Source of the DNA: Actinomycetes bacterium | Lineage (GTDB): Bacteria; Actinomycetota; Acidimicrobiia; Acidimicrobiales; Acidimicrobiaceae | Assembly: GCA_021823385.1 (NCBI GenBank) | Contig: JAKAOC010000042.1 | Coordinates: 1 to 10,180, forward strand | Reading direction: 5' to 3' | DNA: 10,180 nucleotides | Shown: positions 1 to 5,960 of the stretch, piece after piece | Numbering within the stretch: position 1 is the first letter of the stretch | Layout of the letters: each line of letters starts with the position of its first letter | The notes under the pieces: generated by a model | What the model was told of the DNA's origin: nothing | The model's input: only the letters and a program-made list of their open reading frames with translations | Databases searched by the model: none | Program-made: the position numbers and the translations under genes

Positions 1-1754
1 ACGGGCTCGGCGAACGATGCGGCCGTGTACTGCATGCGCGCCGTCTGCAATTCGCGCCCGCAGGCCCACGCCTCCGTCGAGCGCGGCGCCGACCTGCGAG
101 CAACGGAACGACGCAACCCCATCACGGCCAACGAAGCAACCACCAGTCCACCGGCCACCTCAAGTGGCGCAAGTGCCACCCGCACACCGGCGAGCCGGAG
201 GTTCACGCCGCTGGAGAGCTGCGCTGCGGGCAGCCCGTGAAGGAGACTCCGGGTCGCGCGCTCGACGGCTGGAAGCATGACGCCGGGCAGGATCCCTAGC
301 ACCACGCAAACTGCCACAAGGAGCCCGACACCAATACGCATCGACCACGGCACTTCGACCGCGCGCTCAGCCGATTGCGAACGTGGCCGGCCCAGGAAGC
401 CGATCCCCGCCGCCTTGACAAAGGCCACGACTGTGAGACCGGCTGTTAGCGCCATCGCGGACACGGCCAGCGTGACCGCCACGTCGCCACCTGTAGAGCC
501 GCCGGAGGCGCCATGCAGCAGGCTTTGGAAGAGCAGCCACTCCCCTACGAATCCGTTCAGAGGCGGCAAGGCGGAGATGGCGGCTGCAGCGATCAGGAAC
601 ATCACTCCGCTCTGGGGCATGCGACGCAGCAGGCCACCAAGTTGGTCCAAGTCGCGGCTACCCGCCGCATGCTGCACGGAGCCGGCGGAGAGAAACAGCG
701 CACCCTTGAAAGCGGCGTGGTTTACGAGCAGCACCAGGGCAGCCACCATGGAAAACGCTGCAAGCAGGTTGTGGTGCGTGGCTGCCAGGTAGCCGGATAT
801 GCCCAGCGCCATAAGTGCCAGCCCGATGTTGTCGGTGGTCGAGTAAGCGAGGAGTCGCTTCAGGTCGGTGCTGCTTGCCGCGTGAAGGGATCCGTAGAGG
901 GCGGAGATGGCGCCAAGAACCAGCACCACGAGCCACCACCATCCCGGCCCGCCTCCTAGAAGGACGTCTCCCGTCAAGATGATGCCGTAGACGCCGAGCG
1001 CCACCATCGCCCCCGACATGAGCGCCGAAACCGGTCCAGGTGCCTCCGGGTGAGCCTTGGGCAACCAGACGTGGAATGGGACGACGCCGGCCTTGGACCC
1101 GAATCCAACCAGCGCCGCCAGGAAGGCCGTGCCGCGGAGAACCGGCCCGAGCAATGGAGCATGGTGGGCGATGGCCGCAAAGGACTGGCCATGACTTCCG
1201 GCCGCCAAGAGGATGAAGGCCGCGAGTATCGTTGCGGCACCGGCATGGGTAAGCGCGGCATACCAGGCCCCCGCGCTTCTGGCCGCCTCGTTCCCGGCCT
1301 GGTCGACCAGAACCAGGAGCAGGGAAAGAAGGGCCATAAGCTCCCACAGAACCATGAAGGTGACGACGCTCCCCGCCTGGGGGACGAGAAGCATCGAGGT
1401 CACGAAAAGTGGGAAGGCGCTCGCGGCCGTCCGGGTATCCAGGCCGTGGCGCGCGTAGCCCACGGCATGGAGCGAAGCCGGCGCTGATACCAGTGCCACC
1501 AGCAGCACGAAGAGTGCGCCGAGCGGAGTCAATACGATCTCCACTCCGGTCAGTGGAAGCAGGGTGGACGAGTGGAATGCGACAGGGTGCCCCGTAGCCA
1601 GCACCTCGATCGCGGCCAGCGTCTCGAATGCACAGGCAACCCAGATCAGCGCCGCCGCGCCGGCAGCCCGGAAGTGCCGAGGCAACGACGCCCCCAGGGC
1701 CGCGGCAGCGACGCCGGCGAGCGCACCCGCGGCAATGAATTCCCCTGTCGTCAT
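1..1754 (-). CDS. hyfB: HyfB-type hydrogenase-4 / complex I-like proton-channel subunit, 3' end cut by window edge
   Basis: Integral membrane subunit of the NuoL/MrpA/HyfB antiporter-like family, which couples electron transfer in hydrogenase-4-like complexes to proton or ion movement across the inner membrane. The frame starts at ATG 1754-1752 and stays open for 584 codons to position 1; HyfB proteins are about 640-670 residues, so roughly 60-90 are missing. Hydrophobic helices run throughout. Family hallmarks seen: FMVLWELMALLS with the helix-5 glutamate (E138), GFGSKAGVVPFHVWLPKAHP with the helix-7 lysine (K221), APGPVSALMSG (238-248), ALPPLNGFVGEW (395-406), and the C-terminal WACG plus RMQYTAASFAEP that separates HyfB from NuoL. 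The start overlaps the upstream NuoB-like stop as ATGA, so translation is probably coupled. Family assignment is firm; the identity of the complex (true hydrogenase or a ferredoxin/formate-linked relative) cannot be settled without the large subunit, which lies outside. Confidence 0.9.
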   Translation of the reverse strand, partial: MTTGEFIAAGALAGVAAAALGASLPRHFRAAGAAALIWVACAFETLAAIEVLATGHPVAFHSSTLLPLTGVEIVLTPLGALFVLLVALVSAPASLHAVGYARHGLDTRTAASAFPLFVTSMLLVPQAGSVVTFMVLWELMALLSLLLVLVDQAGNEAARSAGAWYAALTHAGAATILAAFILLAAGSHGQSFAAIAHHAPLLGPVLRGTAFLAALVGFGSKAGVVPFHVWLPKAHPEAPGPVSALMSGAMVALGVYGIILTGDVLLGGGPGWWWLVVLVLGAISALYGSLHAASSTDLKRLLAYSTTDNIGLALMALGISGYLAATHHNLLAAFSMVAALVLLVNHAAFKGALFLSAGSVQHAAGSRDLDQLGGLLRRMPQSGVMFLIAAAAISALPPLNGFVGEWLLFQSLLHGASGGSTGGDVAVTLAVSAMALTAGLTVVAFVKAAGIGFLGRPRSQSAERAVEVPWSMRIGVGLLVAVCVVLGILPGVMLPAVERATRSLLHGLPAAQLSSGVNLRLAGVRVALAPLEVAGGLVVASLAVMGLRRSVARRSAPRSTEAWACGRELQTARMQYTAASFAEP

Positions 1755-2233
1755 CTGCGAGTGACCGATCGCAGGGCATCGACTATGGCCATCGGATCGG
1801 GTGGGCAACCGGGGACTTCGATGTCGACGGGCACCACTTCGGACACCGCCCCCACTACGCCGTACCCACCTTTGAACGCACCGCAGTTGAGTGCGCAATC
1901 GCCCACGGCGATAACCACGCGCGGACGTGGAGTGGCCTCGAGAGTCTTGAGCAAGGGTACGGCCATGTTCCTGGTGACCACCCCGGTCACGAGAAGCCCG
2001 TCGGCATGGCGAGGCGATGCGACCAAACGCGCTCCGAAGCGCTCCGCATCGTAGACGGGCCCGAACACCGAGGCGATCTCCACCTCGCATCCATTGCACG
2101 ACCCCGCATCTACGTGGCGGAGCTGGAGAGACCCGGCAAGCTCACTGGGCCCTGCGTGTTGCTCCACGCGAGGACCGGCGGGCTCGGTGACACGCCGGCC
2201 GCGGAGGACATGGAAAATTGCCGACATCGCCAT
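1751..2233 (-). CDS. NuoB/HyfI/HycG-type 4Fe-4S subunit of a group-4 hydrogenase-like complex
   Basis: Small cytoplasmic-side subunit of the NuoB/[NiFe]-hydrogenase small-subunit family, expected to hold the terminal (N2-type) 4Fe-4S cluster and pass electrons to or from the large subunit. In 160 residues it shows DAGSCNGCEVE (C46, C49), GDCALNCG (C113 and an extra C117) and PGCPPDP (C143); C46, C49, C113 and C143 fit the four cluster ligands. The segment around GPVYDAERFGARLVASPRHADGLLVTG is typical of this family. The start is uncertain: ATG 2233-2231 gives MAMSAIF, a second ATG at 2227-2225 gives MSAIF, and neither has a strong Shine-Dalgarno. It overlaps hyfB by ATGA. From memory, a NuoB-like gene of about 159 residues followed by a HyfB-like gene is also the order at Mycobacterium tuberculosis Rv0082-Rv0083; that parallel is inference. 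Bona fide NuoB of complex I is less likely because the neighbour is HyfB. Confidence 0.88.
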   Translation of the reverse strand: MAMSAIFHVLRGRRVTEPAGPRVEQHAGPSELAGSLQLRHVDAGSCNGCEVEIASVFGPVYDAERFGARLVASPRHADGLLVTGVVTRNMAVPLLKTLEATPRPRVVIAVGDCALNCGAFKGGYGVVGAVSEVVPVDIEVPGCPPDPMAIVDALRSVTRR

Positions 2234-2383
2234 ACGTGCTCAATCAGCGATGGGCCGGACGACCGAGAGTAAGCGCGACCGATCCAATCGGAACTCCCTG
2301 TTCATCGAACTAGACAGGTTCGCCTACCTCCCCTTATTAGCTGACAGTCGGACGAGCCAGGACGGTCTGCATATAGGTAGTTA

Positions 2384-2427
2384 TCTGATGAGCTTGTAAG
2401 ATTATCAGACTTTTATATTACTTCCAA
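2384..2427 (-). promoter_or_regulatory. AT-rich island with dyad, candidate promoter/operator of the hydrogenase-like operon
   Basis: On the minus strand TTGGAA (2427-2422) is followed after 15 bases by GATAAT (2406-2401), a near-consensus -10 with a short spacer. An inverted repeat TCTGAT (2384-2389)/ATCAGA (2404-2409) overlaps it and could be an operator. The island is the only clearly AT-rich stretch upstream of the NuoB-like gene and would give a leader of about 165 bases. The spacer is suboptimal, so this remains tentative. Confidence 0.3.
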
Positions 2428-2541
2428 CGCCACCGACCATGACAAACAGCCGGCAATCGGAACCACCGAATTTCCCAAGGCCCGGTTTTCGCATTGGCCG
2501 AAACCGTCGAAGCACTTTCCAAGCGGGCGCTCGGGAAGAAA

Positions 2542-2579
2542 GCCCGTGAGGGGGTGCTTAGAAGCACCTCACGCCGGGC
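2542..2579 (-). terminator. Strong stem-loop, possible minus-strand intrinsic terminator or structured RNA element
   Basis: GCCC (2542-2545) pairs with GGGC (2576-2579); GTGAGG (2546-2551) pairs with CCTCAC (2567-2572); TGCTT (2555-2559) pairs with AAGCA (2562-2566). That is about 15 pairs interrupted by two three-base bulges, around a very tight loop. Read on the minus strand the stem is followed by TTTCTT, which resembles an intrinsic terminator; read on the plus strand there is no T run. No gene ends just upstream on the minus strand, so it may instead insulate the hydrogenase promoter from antisense transcription, belong to a small RNA, or be a repeat element. Confidence 0.35.
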
Positions 2580-2800
2580 AGGTTCGGGCCACGCCGCTAT
2601 CCCTCGGTCTCCGGGTTGCCCATAGCCTCTCGCGACGCCAGCAACTCAATGCCCCTGGCTTGCAGTCCAACGCAACACGGCGGGTTTGGGTCCGGATCAA
2701 CGGACATACCGTCACGCTTTCCCAAGGTCTGAGCCAGGGCGAGCCCCCGCACCGCCGCTACGTGTCTCCGGAATCCACCAAAACGGCACCTACGGCCTTT

Positions 2801-2830
2801 TTGACATCGGTCATACGATAACTGTAAAAT
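2801..2830 (+). promoter_or_regulatory. Sigma70-like promoter for the CoA-transferase operon
   Basis: A consensus -35 TTGACA (2801-2806) is followed after 18 bases by TAAAAT (2825-2830), five of six matches to the -10 consensus. Transcription would start near 2837, about 113 bases before the leader ORF and 256 before the CoA-transferase start. A perfect palindrome CACATGTG (2843-2850) and a partial dyad TATG...CATA (2854-2872) lie just downstream of the start site, where a repressor would act. The spacer also carries a motif resembling one at the second promoter (see findings). Confidence 0.6.
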
Positions 2831-2949
2831 GCACTATAAGAACACATGTGCGATATGCGAACGCCGCTCATAACGTCAGCGACAGCTGCGCTCCCAAATT
2901 GGAGCCAAGGGCACGGGAGCGGCGCGACGCACCTGGAAGGAGATCGATC

Positions 2950-3096
2950 ATGAAGTGCGACAAGGCTTCGCATTTGAGCCCAGGCCGCGGCTGTTCATCG
3001 CGGGCCGCCGTGGCACTCGAACAGACATGCAAAGCCAGGGGCGGGGATCGGCGGACGAATCCCGCCAACTCATTTCCATCGCGGGTCGAGCCATGA
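2950..3096 (+). CDS. Putative 48-residue leader ORF, coupled to the CoA-transferase alpha gene
   Basis: ATG 2950 is preceded at a 7-base spacing by GGAAGGAG (2935-2942), the best-placed Shine-Dalgarno in this operon. The frame runs 48 codons and its TGA (3094-3096) overlaps the CoA-transferase ATG (3093-3095) as ATGA. The peptide begins MKCDKASHLS, has three cysteines and is rich in Arg, Ser, Pro and Gly, with no membrane segment or known domain. The CoA-transferase itself has only a weak ribosome site, so translation of this ORF may deliver ribosomes to it by re-initiation. It may be a regulatory uORF rather than a functional protein. The alternative is that the good ribosome site serves a GTG start at 2955 extending the CoA-transferase; that extension lacks family character. 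Confidence 0.4.
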   Translation: MKCDKASHLSPGRGCSSRAAVALEQTCKARGGDRRTNPANSFPSRVEP

Positions 3097-3956
3097 CGGC
3101 CGAGATACTCCCCTTGAGCCAAGCCATAACCGCTCTCGTCCACGACGGCGACACTGTCGCACTTGAGGGGTTCACGCACCTGATACCCTTTGCCGCCGGC
3201 CACGAGATCATTCGCCAGGGTCGGCGCGATCTCACCTTGGTGCGTCTTACTCCGGACCTTGTCTACGACCAGATGATCGGCGCGGGCACCGCAGCCTCAC
3301 TGATTTTCTCGTGGGCCGGGAACCCCGGAGTCGGTTCGCTGCACCGTTTCCGTGACGCAGTCGAGAACCAATGGCCCCGACCACTCGATATCCAAGAACA
3401 CAGTCATGCGGGGATGGCAACGCGCCTTTCCGCCGCTGCATCAGGACTCCCCTTCGGCGTCCTACGCGGGTACGCGGGAACCGACCTCCCGTTCAACACG
3501 ACCGGCATTGCCCCCATCTCGTGCCCATTCACGGGTGAAACCCTGACCGCGGTATCCGCACTGCACCCCGACCTGGCGATCATCCACGCACAGCGGGCGG
3601 ACCGGCGCGGGAACGTGCAACTTTGGGGCATCAGCGGCCTGCAAAAGGAAGCGGTACTTGCAGCAAAGCACTCGCTCGTTACCGTGGAGGAGGTCGTAGA
3701 CGAGCTCGAGCAGGTTCCGGGTCAGGTAATCCTGCCTAACTGGGTCGTAACAGCCATCTCCCCGGTCAGGGACGGAGCGCACCCCTCGTACGCCTCAGGT
3801 TATTCAACCAGGGATAACGGTTTTTACAAGGCGTGGGACTCCGTCAGCCGCAATCGCGAAACCTTCTTGGCATGGCTCGACCGGTACGTCCTGGGAACAA
3901 CGGATTGGCAAGAGTACAGGAAATTGCTAAGAGCGGACGGGCTTGTCAGGAACTGA
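3093..3956 (+). CDS. Class I CoA-transferase, alpha subunit (glutaconate/3-oxoadipate CoA-transferase-like)
   Basis: Alpha subunit of a family I CoA-transferase, which moves CoA between a donor such as succinyl-CoA and an acceptor carboxylate through a glutamyl thioester held on the beta subunit. The start at 3093 gives 287 residues beginning MTAEILPLSQ, in line with the family; the frame could extend to GTG 2955, but those 46 extra residues look unlike protein family sequence. Seen: DGDTVALEGFTHLIPFAAGH (18-37), NPGVGSLHRFRDAVE (77-91), IQEHSHAGM (100-108), CPFTGE (144-149) and HAQRADRRGNVQLWG (165-179). It pairs with the beta gene 12 bases downstream. The sequence differs from the steroid ring-opening hydrolase IpdA as I remember it, so an IpdAB role is unlikely. 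It probably activates or trans-thioesterifies the substrate of the downstream beta-oxidation-like genes; the acid is unknown. Confidence 0.88.
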   Translation: MTAEILPLSQAITALVHDGDTVALEGFTHLIPFAAGHEIIRQGRRDLTLVRLTPDLVYDQMIGAGTAASLIFSWAGNPGVGSLHRFRDAVENQWPRPLDIQEHSHAGMATRLSAAASGLPFGVLRGYAGTDLPFNTTGIAPISCPFTGETLTAVSALHPDLAIIHAQRADRRGNVQLWGISGLQKEAVLAAKHSLVTVEEVVDELEQVPGQVILPNWVVTAISPVRDGAHPSYASGYSTRDNGFYKAWDSVSRNRETFLAWLDRYVLGTTDWQEYRKLLRADGLVRN

Positions 3957-3968
3957 AGGGCGGACCTC

Positions 3969-4730
3969 ATGAATGAAGATCTTTATACAGCCGACGAGAT
4001 GATGACGGTCGCAGCTGCCCGCGAGTTGTCCGACGATACCGTTTGCTTTGTCGGTATCGGTCTTCCCAGCATCGCGGCCAACCTGGCAAGGCGACTACAC
4101 GCACCCAACTGCGTTCTTCTCTACGAATCCGGCACGATTGGAGCGAAACCGACGGTCTTGCCGCTGTCCATCGGTGACGGCGAATTGGCGGACACGGCCG
4201 ACGCGGTGGTGTCGCTCAATGAGATCTTCACATATTGGCTTCAGGCGGGCCGCATCCAGGTCGGGTTTCTCGGCGCAGCCCAAATCGACCGTTTCGGCAA
4301 CGTCAACACAACGGTGATCGGGCCGTACGACAAGCCGTCAGTCCGGCTTCCGGGCGCCGGAGGAGCTCCGGAAATCGCCTCCTCGTGCGGACGCGTAATA
4401 GTCACCCTGAGGCATCGCCGCCTCGCGTTCGTGGAGAGGGTGGACTTCATCACCACGGTCGGCTACCTGACCGGGAAGGACGCCAGGGCCCGGCTTGGTC
4501 TTCCCGGCAAGGGACCCACAATGGTGATAAGCGACCTGGGCGTGCTCGAACCAAGCCCCGAAGACAACGAGTTGGTCCTGACGGCAGTGCACCCCGGCGT
4601 ACGGGTCGACGAAGTCATTGCGGCTACCGGCTGGCCCCTTCGGATCTCTCAAGAGTTGAGCACCACCGGTGCCCCGAGCGAGCTGGAGCTGAAGACTCTG
4701 CGCTCGCTCCAGTCTGCTAGCGAGGATTGA
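3969..4730 (+). CDS. Class I CoA-transferase, beta subunit
   Basis: Catalytic partner of the preceding gene, 253 residues. LYESGTIGAKP (51-61) contains E53, which lies where the glutaconate CoA-transferase beta subunit has its catalytic glutamate; its presence supports real CoA transfer. IpdB-type hydrolases lack this residue as I recall. Further family segments: VGIGLPSIAANLARR (28-42), LGAAQIDRFGNVNTT (101-115), LPGAGGAPEIASS (127-139), GLPGKGPT (177-184) and HPGV (208-211). ATG 3969 has a GAAGGGCGG-type ribosome site just after the alpha stop, so the two are co-translated as expected for an alpha2beta2-type enzyme. No terminator is visible after it; a promoter for the next genes starts 8 bases past its stop. 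Confidence 0.88.
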   Translation: MNEDLYTADEMMTVAAARELSDDTVCFVGIGLPSIAANLARRLHAPNCVLLYESGTIGAKPTVLPLSIGDGELADTADAVVSLNEIFTYWLQAGRIQVGFLGAAQIDRFGNVNTTVIGPYDKPSVRLPGAGGAPEIASSCGRVIVTLRHRRLAFVERVDFITTVGYLTGKDARARLGLPGKGPTMVISDLGVLEPSPEDNELVLTAVHPGVRVDEVIAATGWPLRISQELSTTGAPSELELKTLRSLQSASED

Positions 4731-4738
4731 TGTCACAT

Positions 4739-4767
4739 TTGACGTCCGAGGCAGGCACGGATAGAAT
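4739..4767 (+). promoter_or_regulatory. Sigma70-like promoter for the acyl-CoA dehydrogenase genes
   Basis: TTGACG (4739-4744) is followed after exactly 17 bases by TAGAAT (4762-4767), five of six matches in each box with ideal spacing. Transcription would start near 4774 and leave a leader of about 165 bases before the first dehydrogenase. TGTACGG occurs twice in direct orientation (4769-4775 and 4788-4794), followed by the dyad CGGATTCCG (4792-4800); these sit at and after the start site and are candidate operator sequence. Confidence 0.55.
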
Positions 4768-4812
4768 GTGTACGGTCTACGAATTATTGTACGGATTCCG
4801 AACATCGGCAAG

Positions 4813-4839
4813 GTCCTCTAGACGACGACCGTCGAGGAT
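4813..4839 (+). other. Hairpin in the leader of the dehydrogenase transcript
   Basis: TCCTC (4814-4818) pairs with GAGGA (4834-4838) and GACG (4821-4824) pairs with CGTC (4830-4833), with a two-base bulge and a five-base loop. It lies in the 207-base gap between the CoA-transferase and dehydrogenase genes, which holds no ORF of note. There is no T run, so it is not a classic terminator; it could stabilise the mRNA end or be part of a larger leader structure. Confidence 0.3.
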
Positions 4840-4937
4840 TCGCACCAATTGTCATCCACATATCGAGCTTCCCAAGGCGGTGAGCCGCACTTGCTGGTAA
4901 GACTCAAGTCAGACGCCGAAAGGAGGTTGTCGTCGAA

Positions 4938-5960
4938 ATGAACCTCGAATTTTCAGAACTGGAAAGCCAGGTAAGGGCCGAGTTCTTGCACCTGCTCGAA
5001 AAGGAAAGCCCGATCGAGCGGGTTAGGGAGGCCGAGCCGCTCGGCTTCGATGCGAAACTATGGGGGCTCGTCGCCGACGCGGGGTTTGTGCCAGGTATTG
5101 GCCAACCCGGAGAAGTCGAGGCTCGACCTACAGCAACCATGTTCGCAGCCATGGGCGAAGCGGCCGGGCAAATGCTCGCGCCGATTCCCTTCGCCGAAGC
5201 CGTCGCGGGAGGGCTCATTGTTGCCGACTGCGGTGTCAGCTGTGACACGGGCCCAGTGGTCAGTGACTGGGATAATGGGTCAGGTCAAACCCCCAACCTG
5301 GTCCCAGGGGCAGCCGTGGCGAGCCACATTGTCCGATACGACGACGGAAAACTGACGTTGTTCGGACCGCTCGCCGCAGCTCCCCCTCAAGCCAAAAACC
5401 TGGGAAGCATTCCCGCCGCGTTCGTCGACACCTCGAATCTCGGAGAACCGCGCATCTTGAAGACGGGCGTGGAGGCCAAGCGCATCCATGATCAGTCTCG
5501 GACGATGTTCGAATTGATCCGAGCCGCCGAGCTTGTCGGCATTGCGAAGAAATCCCTCGACATCGGAGTAAGTTACGCGAGCCAGCGGATGGCCTTCGGC
5601 CGGGTCATCGGCTCGTTCCAGGCGATCGCGCACCCTTTTGCGGATTGCGCGACCGCGGTTGACGGGGCACGGCTGCTGGTGTTCGAGGCGGCGTCGATGG
5701 TCGACTCTGGAGATCCCTCGGCTGCCCGCTTGGCCAAAATGGCCCTGGCGTTCGCGGCCGAGACGGCGGAAGACACCGCGGCGACCTCACTGCACGCACA
5801 CGGTGGCTACGGGTACACCATCGAATACGACATCCAGCTCTATTTCCGCCGGGCCAAGGCACTGGCTCTGATAATGGGCGGCGTCGAGCATTTGTATGCG
5901 GAACTGGCGAGAGATGCGGTCGAAACCCCGCTGCACGCGAGGAAGGGTGGAGGTTTCTGA
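4938..5960 (+). CDS. Acyl-CoA dehydrogenase-like subunit (FAD-side partner of a heteromeric FadE)
   Basis: A 340-residue, reduced acyl-CoA dehydrogenase. The C-terminal domain is well kept: ELVGIAKKSLDIGVSYASQR (198-217), then MAFGR and FQAIAHPFAD (227-236), with R217 where these enzymes bind the FAD pyrophosphate, and HGGYGYTIEYDIQLYFRRAK (288-307). The N-terminal and middle domains are divergent: no (S/T)EP-x-SGSD flavin motif and no YEG-type catalytic glutamate near the C-terminus. The next gene has the missing SEPDSGSD motif and a base but lacks the R-x-x-FGR segment, so the two probably form an alpha2beta2 enzyme with one active site per dimer, as shown for mycobacterial steroid FadE pairs. 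AAAGGAGG (4919-4926) lies 11 bases before the ATG. The stop overlaps the next start (TGATG). Substrate unknown. Confidence 0.85.
   Translation: MNLEFSELESQVRAEFLHLLEKESPIERVREAEPLGFDAKLWGLVADAGFVPGIGQPGEVEARPTATMFAAMGEAAGQMLAPIPFAEAVAGGLIVADCGVSCDTGPVVSDWDNGSGQTPNLVPGAAVASHIVRYDDGKLTLFGPLAAAPPQAKNLGSIPAAFVDTSNLGEPRILKTGVEAKRIHDQSRTMFELIRAAELVGIAKKSLDIGVSYASQRMAFGRVIGSFQAIAHPFADCATAVDGARLLVFEAASMVDSGDPSAARLAKMALAFAAETAEDTAATSLHAHGGYGYTIEYDIQLYFRRAKALALIMGGVEHLYAELARDAVETPLHARKGGGF

Larger units (their letters stand above)
2234..2949. other. 716-base divergent intergenic region without a supported gene
   Basis: It separates the leftward hydrogenase-like operon from the rightward catabolic operon. 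Open frames cross it on both strands, but none has a recognisable domain or convincing start. What can be seen, left to right: a short dyad CCTGT (2297-2301)/ACAGG (2314-2318); an AT-rich island about 2371-2421 with TCTGAT/ATCAGA arms; a bulged hairpin GGTTTTCG (2484-2491)/CGAAACC (2499-2505); a strong stem-loop at 2542-2579; then a promoter at 2801-2830. The length is large for two start-proximal regulatory regions, so a small RNA or a decayed gene may be hidden in about 2430-2800. Confidence 0.6.

Noticed and set aside
658..1779. A 373-codon minus-strand frame over the HyfB region
   Set aside because: It is out of frame with the hydrophobic HyfB sequence, is rich in Arg, Gly and Pro as shadow frames in GC-rich DNA are, and shows no domain.
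2540..2620. tRNA-like GGTTCG segment near the strong hairpin
   Set aside because: The bases around GGTTCGGGCC cannot form a T-arm stem, and there is no acceptor or anticodon arm.
2955..3092. N-terminal extension of the CoA-transferase alpha subunit from GTG 2955
   Set aside because: The 46 added residues are Arg/Gly-rich and unlike the family, whose conserved sequence begins right after the ATG at 3093. The nearby ribosome site fits ATG 2950 better.
2686..3096. A 136-codon plus-strand frame ending on the CoA-transferase start
   Set aside because: Its upstream part runs through the 2801-2830 promoter; only the last 48 codons from ATG 2950 have a proper ribosome site.
3093..4730. Assignment of the CoA-transferase pair as steroid IpdAB
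   Set aside because: The beta subunit has YESGTIG with a catalytic Glu, and the alpha subunit has EGFTHLIPFAAGH; both match glutaconate/3-oxoadipate-type CoA-transferases rather than IpdAB as I know them.
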